Below, piece after piece: positions 43,848 through 52,500 of a DNA stretch of 64,000 nt. Origin of the DNA: Erythrobacter donghaensis. GTDB lineage: Bacteria > Pseudomonadota > Alphaproteobacteria > Sphingomonadales > Sphingomonadaceae. Below the pieces are notes generated by a model. It saw nothing but the letters and a program-made list of their open reading frames with translations, was not told where the DNA came from and did not search any database. The stretch spans positions 124,001 to 188,000 of the forward strand of contig NZ_MUYG01000006.1 of assembly GCF_002155425.1 (NCBI RefSeq). The letters run 5' to 3'. Both the position numbers and the translations under genes were made by a program. The stretch's first letter is position 1. Every line of letters begins with the position of its first letter.

Positions 43848-44911
43848 GCATCGCTTCGCCTGAACGCCGGGCAGCACAGGCCGTGGACGCGCTGCGCCAC
43901 GGCTGGGCGCTGGCGTTCGAGGGCGGGCCGGTGCTGCTGCCGGTCGAGACTGCCATCGCGCAAACCGCCAGTGCGCCTCGAATGCTGATCTCCGCCGCGC
44001 GCGCCGCGACATTGAAACTCGCCAATCAGCGCGAGGCCGCCGTGCCGCACGCGCCGGTGCTGATCGCAGGCGGCGAGGATTTCACCTTGCGCGAAGCTCT
44101 ACCGATTGCCGATCCGGCGCTCGATCTCGGCAACCCGCTCAAGGGCCCGTTCAAGGCCGTGACGCTCGACTGGGCCGCGACCGCCGCGGCCGCACTGGAA
44201 CTGGCGCGGATTGCGGGGATCCTGCCTGCCTTTCTGGTCGATCCCGAGGGTGCAGGCGAAGCTATGCCGGTCGCCGCGAGCGACCTTGCCGCCTACGCCG
44301 ATGCAGGGGCGCTACGTATCGTCACCCGCGCGCGCCTGCCGGTGTCGGCCTGCGAGGACGCGGAGATCGTCGCTTTCCGCTCCAATGCCGACCTGCGCGA
44401 GCACGTCGCGCTGATCATCGGCAAGCAGTCGGGCGACAGTCAGCCGCTGGTGCGCCTCCATTCCGAGTGTCTGACGGGCGACATCCTCGGCAGCCTAAAA
44501 TGCGACTGCGGCCCGCAATTGGACGCCGCGCTCCACGCGATGGCGCATGAGGCGGCGGACAATGGCGGGTGGGGCGTGCTGCTCTACATGCGGCAGGAGG
44601 GGCGCGGGATCGGCCTCATCAACAAGCTGCGCGCCTATCGCTTGCAGGATCAGGGCTTCGACACGGTCGAGGCCAACCAGCGCCTGGGCCTCCCCGACGA
44701 AGCGCGCGATTTTCCCGTGGCGGCGCGGATGCTGGAACTGCTCGGCGCGCGCACCATCCGGCTGCTGACCAACAACCCGGCCAAGGTAACCGCGCTCGAA
44801 GCCGCCGGGATCACCGTCAGCCAGCGCGTGCCGCACCAGCTCCCCGAAAACCCTCACAATGCGCGCTATCTGGCAACCAAGCGCGACCGCTCGGGGCATT
44901 TGCTGATCTAG
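43796..44911 (+). CDS. ribA: GTP cyclohydrolase II
   Basis: 371 aa from GTG 43796, chosen because GAGGAGG lies 8 nt upstream; this overlaps xth by 52 nt. GTG 43883 (342 aa) would avoid the overlap but lacks a ribosome site and cuts the region SPERRAAQAVDALRHGW. The C-terminal half is a standard RibA: zinc ligands in RLHSECLTGD and LKCDCGPQLDAAL, MRQEGRGIGL, LRAYRLQDQGFDTVEANQRLG, LLTNNPAKV. It catalyses the first step of riboflavin synthesis. The N-terminal about 180 residues are not RibA-like and may be a decayed RibB-type domain. The stop shares CTAG with the convergent gene. Confidence 0.9.
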   Translation: MDAAVRSRAAGNGVRPLSIASPERRAAQAVDALRHGWALAFEGGPVLLPVETAIAQTASAPRMLISAARAATLKLANQREAAVPHAPVLIAGGEDFTLREALPIADPALDLGNPLKGPFKAVTLDWAATAAAALELARIAGILPAFLVDPEGAGEAMPVAASDLAAYADAGALRIVTRARLPVSACEDAEIVAFRSNADLREHVALIIGKQSGDSQPLVRLHSECLTGDILGSLKCDCGPQLDAALHAMAHEAADNGGWGVLLYMRQEGRGIGLINKLRAYRLQDQGFDTVEANQRLGLPDEARDFPVAARMLELLGARTIRLLTNNPAKVTALEAAGITVSQRVPHQLPENPHNARYLATKRDRSGHLLI

Positions 44912-46152
44912 TCGACCCCGAAATCAGCTTCGAGCGATTGCTGCCATGCCGCCATCGCCGCATCGTGTTCGGGCGTACCGGGGATACGTTCGGGGCGCTG
45001 AGGAATGGCGACGGCGGGGTCGAGCCATACGGCTCTGCCGCCCGTCGGGGCGAGCAAACGGGCGATGGCGGCAAACTGGGTCTCGGGCGCGGCGATGTAA
45101 TAGGTCGCATTCTTCGCTGACCCCGGCTTCACTCGCTTCACGGCTTTGGCAAAGGCCTCGACCAGCCCGTCCGGATCACACGGCGAGGCAAATGCGGCAT
45201 TGGTGGGCAAATCCCAGACGTCCGCCACCTCCTCGCGCAGCCACTTCACCGATTCCCGATGGCGGGGATGATCGCGCGGGAAGAGCACGGTTGTCGCTGT
45301 CGAAAGCTCGAACGGTGGCTCGTTACTGATTCGCGCATGAGCCTCGCGGAGATAGTCGTGCCACTCCCCCTCCACGCACCCCTGCGGTGGCATGAGCGGG
45401 GCCTTGCGTTCGGCGAGCCACCTTGCGTCCGCCTCGACCATCGCGGCCCGGACCCGCGCCGTGGCCGCCAGCGCCGCTTCCCACTGCGCCGCCGGGGGGA
45501 GGGTCACCGCGCCGTCCGCCAACGCGATGGAGAAGGGAACGGTTTCGACATCATCGCCCAGCCCGCCGCCATGTGGCACCACCACGGGGATGACTAGGCT
45601 GGCGCCGTCCTCCGAAAAGCTCTCGTCCTTGCTCCAATAGATCGAACTCACCGAGCGCGGCAGGGCCTCGATATATTCTTCCGGCACCAGATCGGTCAGG
45701 CCAAGCGAGCGCACCAGTGAGCCATCGGGGCCATAGATCACGATGACGTGTTCCCCGTGACCAACGCTGTGCCAGTTGTCGAAAGTGACGACGTGCCGCC
45801 CGTCGTCTGCCACCAGCACAGTGACCGGCGCGACCGGGTTGACGAGCGGCCCAGCCCATACGGGCGCCCATTTGCCATCGGTGCCGCGCCGTTCGAGCAT
45901 GCCGAGCGGGGCCGGACGCTCCACCGGCTCGCCGCTTTTTTCGGCTGCCACTTCCTCGCGGAAATAATCGAGCTGACTGCCGATTTCGCTCGGCGTGACG
46001 GTGAAACGGAACTGGCCGTTCGCCGACGGTGTGGTCTGTGTTTCCGGTAACGCCCAGCTATCGGCGCGGGCCGGGCCGGCCAGCCACAGCGCCAGCACCG
46101 CCAGGCACAGCGCGGCGAGCGACAAGAGGTTGATCGGGCGCGGCTTCGTCAT
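44908..46152 (-). CDS. Exported protein of unknown function
   Basis: 414 aa. Signal peptide MTKPRPINLLSLAALCLAVLALWLAGPARA. The first half reads like a beta-propeller/sandwich (ADDGRHVVTFDNWHSVGHGE, VIYGPDGSLVRSLGLTDLVPEEYIEALPRSVSSIYW); the second is helical with ARWLAERKAPLMPPQGCVEGEW and ESVKWLREEVADVWDLP. No catalytic motif recognised. It lies just downstream of another exported protein gene on the same strand, 38 nt apart, and may be co-transcribed with it. Confidence 0.75.
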   Translation of the reverse strand: MTKPRPINLLSLAALCLAVLALWLAGPARADSWALPETQTTPSANGQFRFTVTPSEIGSQLDYFREEVAAEKSGEPVERPAPLGMLERRGTDGKWAPVWAGPLVNPVAPVTVLVADDGRHVVTFDNWHSVGHGEHVIVIYGPDGSLVRSLGLTDLVPEEYIEALPRSVSSIYWSKDESFSEDGASLVIPVVVPHGGGLGDDVETVPFSIALADGAVTLPPAAQWEAALAATARVRAAMVEADARWLAERKAPLMPPQGCVEGEWHDYLREAHARISNEPPFELSTATTVLFPRDHPRHRESVKWLREEVADVWDLPTNAAFASPCDPDGLVEAFAKAVKRVKPGSAKNATYYIAAPETQFAAIARLLAPTGGRAVWLDPAVAIPQRPERIPGTPEHDAAMAAWQQSLEADFGVD

Positions 46153-46190
46153 GCGCCGGAGCTTACGCCGCCCCGGGCAAAGCGCAAGCC

Positions 46191-47153
46191 TCAGCGCTGC
46201 TCGTAAGGCTTGATCCCCGCCGCGATCCGGTTGCCGCGCATGGCCACCTGCGATGCCGTCCAGTCGGCGAGGAACACGGAGTTGCGTGACAGGCCGGGGA
46301 CGAAGCGCGCTTCGTTGCCTTCGACTGCGAGGCCATCGGAGGAATGCAGCAGATCCTCCGCCCCCAGCGCGATGAAGGCTGAGTAATTCTCCTTGTCGCG
46401 GCCCTGCACGAACCAGTTGTCCGCGATCCGCCCGATGCTGCCGGCGGGCAGATCAATCATGTAGTTGGTGCCCTTGCCGTTCGCGTCGTCGAAGCTGTTG
46501 TTCTCGATGACGACTTCGGCGCTGCGGGCCTTGACGTAGTGGCCGCCCATCCCGCGCTCGAACCGGCTTTCGCGCACGGTCAGCGAGCCATAATTGCCGA
46601 TATAGATCGAATGCGCGCAGCCCGCCGAGTTCTCGCAGGTGCCCAGCCCGCTGAAGGTCGAGCGGGTGATGTAGATGCGGCTCTGCGGATCGTCGGCGGT
46701 GAGGATGCCCTGCTCGCTGTTCTGGAAGCGCGCATGGGCGACGTTCAATGCGCCCTTCTCGAGCCGGATCGCGGCGCCGTTGCCATCGGGCACCTTGATG
46801 TTGCTGAAGGTGATGCCGCGGACTTCTGCCCCGATGCCGCGCAGCACGAACGCCGCCTTGCCCTCGCAGGCGCGGGCCATGAAGGTGACACTGCCGGGCT
46901 CGGGCGCTTCGTAGACGACGACGCCGCCTTCCTGCACGGCGCATTGCCGGTAGGTGCCCGGCTGGATGCGAATAGTGCCGCGCCCGTTGCCGATCGCGTT
47001 TACTGCGTCCTGCAGATTGGCGAAGCGCTGGCCGCTTTCCACGACGGTGAAGGCGTCGGGCACCGGCTGGGCGCTGGCGGCGAACAGGGGCAGCGCGCTC
47101 ACCGCGAGGAGGGCGGGTGCGCGCAGGGGCGATGCAAGGGCAATCTGGGTCAT
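46191..47153 (-). CDS. Exported right-handed parallel beta-helix protein
   Basis: 320 aa from ATG 47153 (signal LLAVSALPLFAASAQP). A pectin-lyase-like fold: FANLQDAVNAIGNGRGTIRIQPGTYRQCAV is the typical first turn (as in Pectinesterase/NosD-type helices), followed by repeated turns such as RGITFSNIKV, ARFQNSEQGI, TRSTFSGLG, RESRFERGMGGHYVK, IENNSFDDANG. No pectinesterase active-site Asp pair or Cys/Arg signature stands out, so binding or carbohydrate-lyase function is open. Confidence 0.82.
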   Translation of the reverse strand: MTQIALASPLRAPALLAVSALPLFAASAQPVPDAFTVVESGQRFANLQDAVNAIGNGRGTIRIQPGTYRQCAVQEGGVVVYEAPEPGSVTFMARACEGKAAFVLRGIGAEVRGITFSNIKVPDGNGAAIRLEKGALNVAHARFQNSEQGILTADDPQSRIYITRSTFSGLGTCENSAGCAHSIYIGNYGSLTVRESRFERGMGGHYVKARSAEVVIENNSFDDANGKGTNYMIDLPAGSIGRIADNWFVQGRDKENYSAFIALGAEDLLHSSDGLAVEGNEARFVPGLSRNSVFLADWTASQVAMRGNRIAAGIKPYEQR

Positions 47154-47315
47154 GGGGGAGACAATATCACCTGCCGCGCCCGGCTCGCTACCGCTCACGC
47201 AAGGGGTGTGCCCATTTGGCACTTGGCGTTTACGGCCAGGCTTGGCTAAACCCTCGTCAACCGGGCGGCGCGAAACGCGCTCTGCCCGCCCCATTCGAGA
47301 GGAGAGACCCTAACC

Positions 47316-47606
47316 ATGCGCAAGCTTCTTGCCCCCGCCGTCCTTACCGCCGCCACGCTGGCGCTCACCGCCTGTGGCAGCGCCGACGATGCCTCGACCG
47401 AGGCGAGTGCCGATACGGTCGAAATGCCCGCCGACACCGCGCTCGCGCCGGTGAGCGACGAGCCGGTCGCCGATCCCACTGCCACCGCCACCGACGCGCC
47501 CGATGCGATGCCGAGCGCCGATGCGACCGCGGCAGGCAATGCCGGGGCCGCCGTCGCCGCCGAAGCGGCCGCCGCTGCCGAGGGCGACACCGCCCCCGGC
47601 GAGTAA
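47316..47606 (+). CDS. Small Ala/Asp/Thr-rich lipoprotein
   Basis: 96 aa. Lipobox LTLALTAC after a basic start (MRKLLAPAVLTAATLALTAC; ATG preceded by GAGAGGAGAG). The mature part is low-complexity, acidic and Ala-rich (DPTATATDAPDAMPSADATAAG), probably disordered. Function unknown; followed 12 nt later by another small lipoprotein. Confidence 0.75.
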   Translation: MRKLLAPAVLTAATLALTACGSADDASTEASADTVEMPADTALAPVSDEPVADPTATATDAPDAMPSADATAAGNAGAAVAAEAAAAAEGDTAPGE

Positions 47607-47618
47607 GGCCCGCTGGCC

Positions 47619-47870
47619 GTGCCGCGCCTGCCGATCATCGCCGCGCCGCTGCTCCTGCTGGCGCTCGCCGCCTGCGGGGGCGAGCGGGCGAGCGCGCCCG
47701 GCGGGGTCAGTCCGGGCGAGGCCAAGGCGCTGGAGGATGCCGCATCGATGCTCGACGCGCGCCAGCTGCCGCCCGAGGCCCTGCCCACCGATGTGCCGCC
47801 GCCCTCGGCACCCGCAACCGCGGCCCCCGCTGCCGAATTGACAGGCGACGCCGCGGCCGCGCGCCCGTAA
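47619..47870 (+). CDS. Small Ala/Pro-rich lipoprotein
   Basis: 83 aa from GTG 47619. Lipobox LLLALAAC (Cys19) and a Pro/Ala-rich disordered mature region (LPTDVPPPSAPATAAPAAELTG). Twinned with the preceding lipoprotein gene but not similar in sequence. Role unknown. Confidence 0.7.
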   Translation: MPRLPIIAAPLLLLALAACGGERASAPGGVSPGEAKALEDAASMLDARQLPPEALPTDVPPPSAPATAAPAAELTGDAAAARP

Positions 47871-47892
47871 CAGCGCCTTTCCTGCAAGGACG

Positions 47893-49104
47893 ATGGTCAC
47901 CATGAACGCCCCCGCCAATCTCTCCGCCCCCGTGAAAACCGGCATGGACGAGGACACCTTCGAACAGTTCGCCGAACAGCTCACCCGCTATGTCCGCGAA
48001 CGTCTGATCCCCGCCGAAGCGCAGGTGATCGCCGAAGACCGCGTGCCCGAGGAGATCGTGAACGAGATGCGCGAGATGGGCCTGTTCGGCCTCTCGGTGC
48101 CCGAGGAATATGGCGGCGCGGGGCTCAACATGACGCAATATGCGCGCGTCGTGAACATCATGGCCTATGCCGCGCCCGCCTATCGCTCGATCTTCTCGAT
48201 CAATGTCGGGATGTTCTCGAGCGCGCTCAAGAACGGCGCCACGGAAGCCCAGAAGGCCGAATGGTATCCCAGGATCGCCGAGGGCAAGATCGCCTGCTTC
48301 GGCCTGACCGAGCCGGGCTCGGGCAGCGACAGCGCGGCAATGGCGACCACCGCCGTCCCCGACCCTGACGGTAACGGCTGGATCCTCAACGGCACCAAGC
48401 GCTACATCACCAACGCGCCCTATGCCGATGTCGCGCTGATCATGGCGCGCACCAACAAGGAGGCGCTGCCCAAGAACGCGCACGTCTCCGCCTTCCTCGT
48501 GCCGATGGACTCGGCCGGAATCTCGCGCGGCAGCCCGGACAAGAAGATGGGGCAGGCAGGCTCGCATATCTGCGACATCATGCTCGACGATGTGCGCGTG
48601 CCGGGTGACGCGCTGCTGGGCGGCGAGACCGGCAAGGGCTTCGTCTTCGCGATGAAGAGCCTCGACAACGGGCGTATCAGCGTGGGCGCGGCGGCGACCG
48701 GCTATGCGCGGCGGGCTCTGGACAGCGCCCTGCGCTACGCCAATGAGCGCAAGGCGTTTGGCGAGCCGATCGCCAATTTCCAGCTGATCCAGCAGATGCT
48801 CGCCGACAGCGAGATCGAAATTTACGCCGCCGAAGCGATGATGAAGGATGTCACCGCCCGTGCCGACCGGGGCGAGAACATCTTGGTGAAAGCCGCTGCC
48901 TTCAAGGTCTTCGCCAGCGAGATGTGCGGCCGCGTGGTCGACCGCGTGGTGCAGGTCTACGGCGGCGCAGGCTACCTCGCCGAATACGATGCCGAACGCT
49001 TCTTCCGCGATGCGCGCATCTACCGCATCTACGAAGGCACGACGCAGATCCTGCAGCTCCAGATCGCCAAGCACATGCTGCGCGAGTGGAGAGAGAATGT
49101 ATAA
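47893..49104 (+). CDS. Acyl-CoA dehydrogenase
   Basis: 403 aa. FAD enzyme introducing an alpha-beta double bond into an acyl-CoA. Motifs: LFGLSVPEEYGGAGL, CFGLTEPGSGSDSAAM (FAD/substrate), ITNAPYADVALIMART, RISVGAAATGYARRALDSALRYANERKAFG, VQVYGGAGYLAEYDAERFFRDARIYRIYEGTTQI with catalytic Glu in the EGT motif region. First gene of a coupled acyl-CoA operon; overlaps the CoA transferase by 8 nt. Confidence 0.93.
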   Translation: MVTMNAPANLSAPVKTGMDEDTFEQFAEQLTRYVRERLIPAEAQVIAEDRVPEEIVNEMREMGLFGLSVPEEYGGAGLNMTQYARVVNIMAYAAPAYRSIFSINVGMFSSALKNGATEAQKAEWYPRIAEGKIACFGLTEPGSGSDSAAMATTAVPDPDGNGWILNGTKRYITNAPYADVALIMARTNKEALPKNAHVSAFLVPMDSAGISRGSPDKKMGQAGSHICDIMLDDVRVPGDALLGGETGKGFVFAMKSLDNGRISVGAAATGYARRALDSALRYANERKAFGEPIANFQLIQQMLADSEIEIYAAEAMMKDVTARADRGENILVKAAAFKVFASEMCGRVVDRVVQVYGGAGYLAEYDAERFFRDARIYRIYEGTTQILQLQIAKHMLREWRENV

Positions 49105-50326
49105 CCTTCTCGATGACCTTTCGATCGTCGAAGTCTCAAGCTTCGTCGCTTCGCCCACCGCGGGGCTCTATTGCGCGCAGCTGGGAGCCGAGGTGATCCG
49201 CGTCGACCACAAGGCGGGCGGGCTCGATTACAACCGCTACATGCTGACGCGCGAGGGGCGCTCGCTTTCGTGGGAGAACCTGAACCGCGCCAAGAAATCG
49301 GTCGCGCTCGACCTGCAATCGGGCGAAGGGCGCGAGCTGCTGGTGGAGCTGGCGGCCAAGGTCGGCCAGTGCATCACCAACCTGCCCGAACAGAGCTTCC
49401 TCAGCCACGCCGCGATGGCCGCCAAGCGCGCGGATATGATCTCCCTGCGCGTGATGGGCTGGCATGATGGACGGCAGGCGATGGACTTCACGGTCAACGC
49501 CGCCGCCGGCTATCCCCTCATGTGCGGCCCCGAGGACTGGGACCCGGCCACCGCCCCGCCGGTCAATCAGGTGCTACCCGCGTGGGACTTCATTACCGGG
49601 GCCTATGGCGCCTTCGCCATGCTCGCCGCGCTGCGCCACCGTGACCGCACGGGCGAGGGCAGCGAGGTGCGCCTGCCGCTGGGCGATGTCGCGATCGGCA
49701 CCATGGCCAATGCCGGATTGCTCGCCGAAGTGCTCTACCGCGGCGGCGACCGCGAGCGGCTCGGCAATGCCATCTGGGGCGCGTTCGGGCGGGATTTCCG
49801 CGCGCGGGACGGCGTGCGCTTCATGGTCGCCGCGCTCACGCCCAAGCAGTGGAGCGGTCTGGTCAAGGCCTTCGGGGTCGAGAGCGGGATCGCCGTGCTG
49901 GAGGCCGAATACGGCGTGCATTTCGCCGATGGCGACACCCCGCGCTTCACCCACCGCGCCGAGCTCTTCGCGCTGTTCCAGAACGCGGCGGAGACGATGG
50001 ATTATGCGACGCTCGAAGCGCGCATGGCGGCGGAAGGCTGCACCTTCGAGCGCTACCGCACCGCCTACGAGGCGGCGAGGGATCCGGTGCTGGTCGCAAA
50101 CAACCCGCTGTTCGGCCCCGCCCCCGCTAACCCCTCCGGCTTCGATTACCCCGCCACCCGCAGCTTCGCCAACCTGCCGGGGCGCGCGGCGGGCAATCCC
50201 GCCCCCGCGCCCTATCTCGGCGAGCATTCCGAGCAGGTGCTGGCGGAAAAATTGGGACTCTCGTCCGGCACGATCGGCAAGCTGGTTGACGCGGGGACCG
50301 TGGCTTTATCCGATCAGAACCGCTGA
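49097..50326 (+). CDS. Class III (CaiB/BaiF) CoA transferase
   Basis: 409 aa from ATG 49097 (GAGAGA just upstream). N-terminal LLDDLSIVEVSSFVASPTAGLYCAQLGAEVIRVDH and SLSWENLNRAKKSVALDLQ are hallmark segments of family III transferases, which move CoA between carboxylates through an aspartyl-CoA intermediate. The candidate catalytic Asp lies in the region after LMCGPEDWDPATAPP. Partner genes suggest activation of an organic acid for beta-oxidation-like breakdown. Confidence 0.9.
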   Translation: MYNLLDDLSIVEVSSFVASPTAGLYCAQLGAEVIRVDHKAGGLDYNRYMLTREGRSLSWENLNRAKKSVALDLQSGEGRELLVELAAKVGQCITNLPEQSFLSHAAMAAKRADMISLRVMGWHDGRQAMDFTVNAAAGYPLMCGPEDWDPATAPPVNQVLPAWDFITGAYGAFAMLAALRHRDRTGEGSEVRLPLGDVAIGTMANAGLLAEVLYRGGDRERLGNAIWGAFGRDFRARDGVRFMVAALTPKQWSGLVKAFGVESGIAVLEAEYGVHFADGDTPRFTHRAELFALFQNAAETMDYATLEARMAAEGCTFERYRTAYEAARDPVLVANNPLFGPAPANPSGFDYPATRSFANLPGRAAGNPAPAPYLGEHSEQVLAEKLGLSSGTIGKLVDAGTVALSDQNR

Positions 50327-50333
50327 CCTATCC

Positions 50334-50398
50334 CCGTTCGTGTCGAGCGAAGTCGAGACACAGCAGAACGGCCTCTCGACTTCGCTCGAGGCGAACGG
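50334..50398. repeat. Second inverted pair of the CCGTTCG-type interspersed repeat
   Basis: Arms 50334-50361 (CCGTTCGTGTCGAGCGAAGT...) and 50372-50398 (...TTCGCTCGAGGCGAACGG) are near reverse complements with a 10-nt loop, related in design to the element at 34089. It lies within the operon between the CoA transferase and thiolase genes. Confidence 0.75.
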
Positions 50399-50419
50399 AA
50401 TTCTTGGAGAATTGATACC

Positions 50420-51646
50420 ATGACCAGACGCGCCGCCATCTGCACCCCCCTGCGCACCCCGGTGGGCAAGTTCCTCGGCGGGCTTTCCAGCCTCAACGCC
50501 GGACAACTCGGCGCGGTGATCCTCAAGGCGCTGATGGAGCGCAGCGGCATCGATCCCGTGCGGGTGGACGACGTGGTCTTCTCGCAAGGCTACGGCAATG
50601 GCGAGGCGCCCGCGATCGGCCACTGGAGCTGGCTTGCGGCGGGTCTGCCCATCGAAGTCCCCGGCTTCCAGCTTGACCGCCGCTGCGGTTCGGGCGTGCA
50701 GGCGGTGGCGACCGCGGCGATGATGATCGAGACCGGGATGGCCGACGTGGTCGTCGCGGGCGGCGTGGAGTCCATGTCGAATGTCGAGCACTACACCACC
50801 GACCTGCGCGGCGGGGTGCGGATGGGCGACATGACACTTCACGACCGCCTCAGCCGGGGCCGGGTAATGAGCCAGCCGGTCGAGCGTTTCGGGGTCATCA
50901 CCGGGATGATCGAGACCGCGGAGAACCTCGCCAAGGATTACGGCATCACCCGCGAGGAGGCCGATGCCTTTGCGGTCCGCTCGCACCAGAATGCAGCCCG
51001 AGCCTGGGCCGAGGGCAAGTTCGCCGAGCAGCTGGTGCCGGTCACCATCCCGCAGCGGCGCGGCGATCCCGTGGTGTTCGATCATGACGAAGGCTACCGC
51101 TCCGACGCCAGCATGGAGACACTCGGCAAGCTCGCCCCCATCGACCTGCGCCGCGATCCGGACGCCATCGTGACGGCGGGCAACGCCAGCCAGCAGAACG
51201 ATGCCGCTGCCGCCTGTCTGGTGGTTGCCGAAGACAAGCTCGAGGAACTGGGCCTCACCCCGATGCTGTGGTTCGGCGGCTGGGCAGCGGCGGGCTGCGA
51301 CCCCTCGCGCATGGGGATCGGCCCGGTGCCCGCGGTCGAGCGCCTGTTCGCACGGCGCGGCTACAGCTGGGACGATATCGGCCTCGTCGAACTCAACGAG
51401 GCCTTCGCCCCGCAGGTGCTCGCGGTGCTCAAGGGCTGGGGCTGGAGCGCCGACGACAGCCGACGCGACATCCTCAACGTCAACGGCTCGGGCATCAGCC
51501 TCGGCCACCCCATCGGCGCGACCGGTGGGCGTATCCTTGCCGACATGGCACACGAGATGCACCGGAGGGGGGTGCGCTATGGGCTCGAGACCATGTGCAT
51601 CGGCGGCGGCCAAGGCATCGCGGCGGTGTTCGAGCGCGCGGCGTGA
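50420..51646 (+). CDS. Acetyl-CoA acetyltransferase / thiolase
   Basis: 408 aa. Catalytic residues: nucleophilic Cys89 (LDRRCGSGVQAV), NEAFAPQ, His363 (GSGISLGHPIGATGGR) and Cys393 (MCIGGGQG). Cleaves a 3-ketoacyl-CoA or condenses acetyl-CoA. Third gene of the acyl-CoA operon; its stop overlaps the next start (GTGA). Confidence 0.95.
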   Translation: MTRRAAICTPLRTPVGKFLGGLSSLNAGQLGAVILKALMERSGIDPVRVDDVVFSQGYGNGEAPAIGHWSWLAAGLPIEVPGFQLDRRCGSGVQAVATAAMMIETGMADVVVAGGVESMSNVEHYTTDLRGGVRMGDMTLHDRLSRGRVMSQPVERFGVITGMIETAENLAKDYGITREEADAFAVRSHQNAARAWAEGKFAEQLVPVTIPQRRGDPVVFDHDEGYRSDASMETLGKLAPIDLRRDPDAIVTAGNASQQNDAAAACLVVAEDKLEELGLTPMLWFGGWAAAGCDPSRMGIGPVPAVERLFARRGYSWDDIGLVELNEAFAPQVLAVLKGWGWSADDSRRDILNVNGSGISLGHPIGATGGRILADMAHEMHRRGVRYGLETMCIGGGQGIAAVFERAA

Positions 51647-52500
51647 CCGACTTCAGCGCATGGATCGGGCGCGAACAGCGCGCGACCGACCGGCTCGACG
51701 AGGGGCTGGCGGCGCGCTGGCTCGCCACCTTCGACCGCGCCAACCGTCACCCTCCGCTGATGCCGCAAGGCATCCATTTCGCGCTTTGCACACCAGACAC
51801 CCAAACCCGTGAGTTGGGCGAGGACGGCCACCCGCAGCGCGATGACAGCAAGCGCAGCTTCCTCCCGCCTTTCCCGATGCCGCGCCGCATGTGGGCCTCG
51901 TCATCAATAAAGTTTCACGCCCCTCTTCTTTTGGGAGCCTCGATTGAGCGCGTCAGTCGGATCGCTTCAATCAAAGAGAAGGAAGGAAACAGCGGCCCGC
52001 TTGCCTTCGTCGATGTCGAGCACGAAACCTTCGCCGACGGTAACCTTGCGGTGCGCGAAACACAGACCTTAGTCTATCGCGAGGCCGCTGATCCGCAGTC
52101 ACCGCTCAGTCCGCCTGAACTTGGAGACGGCGCATTCGACGCAGAAGACTGGGACTATGATTGGACTCTCGTCCCGGACGAAAGACTGCTGTTCCGCTTT
52201 TCTGCCCTCACCTTCAACACGCACCGCATTCACTATGATGCACCCTATGCTCGCGACGTAGAGCGCTACCGCGGGCTCGTTGTTCATGGTCCGCTTCTGG
52301 CCAGCCTCCTGCTCCATTTCGCTTCGCGCGAGCTGTCGGGCATCAGCAACGATGCAAAGCACTTTTCCTTTCGCGGCATGTCGCCCGCAATCGCCGGAGA
52401 GCCGTTGCATCTGGCTGGAAGGCTTGATGGTATTGAGTACGAGCTCGGTGCGTTTGCTGACGACGGGCGGCAGGTTATGGCAGCTCGCATAGGCACTTAG
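51643..52500 (+). CDS. MaoC/FAS1-like acyl-CoA hydratase (mesaconyl-C4-CoA hydratase family)
   Basis: 285 aa from GTG 51643. N-terminal FAS1-type dehydratase domain (FSAWIGREQRATDRL, FLPPFPMPRRMWASS, GPLAFVDVEHE) and a C-terminal hotdog with the family core FRFSALTFNTHRIHYDAPYA and YRGLVVHGPLLASLLLH. Relatives hydrate mesaconyl-C4-CoA/3-methylfumaryl-CoA or related enoyl-CoAs. The stretch from about 51897 on is noticeably less GC-rich (about 52-60% in rows sampled) than the neighbours, yet the frame and motifs stay intact. The stop overlaps that of the convergent PPK2 gene by 4 nt. Confidence 0.85.
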   Translation: MTDFSAWIGREQRATDRLDEGLAARWLATFDRANRHPPLMPQGIHFALCTPDTQTRELGEDGHPQRDDSKRSFLPPFPMPRRMWASSSIKFHAPLLLGASIERVSRIASIKEKEGNSGPLAFVDVEHETFADGNLAVRETQTLVYREAADPQSPLSPPELGDGAFDAEDWDYDWTLVPDERLLFRFSALTFNTHRIHYDAPYARDVERYRGLVVHGPLLASLLLHFASRELSGISNDAKHFSFRGMSPAIAGEPLHLAGRLDGIEYELGAFADDGRQVMAARIGT

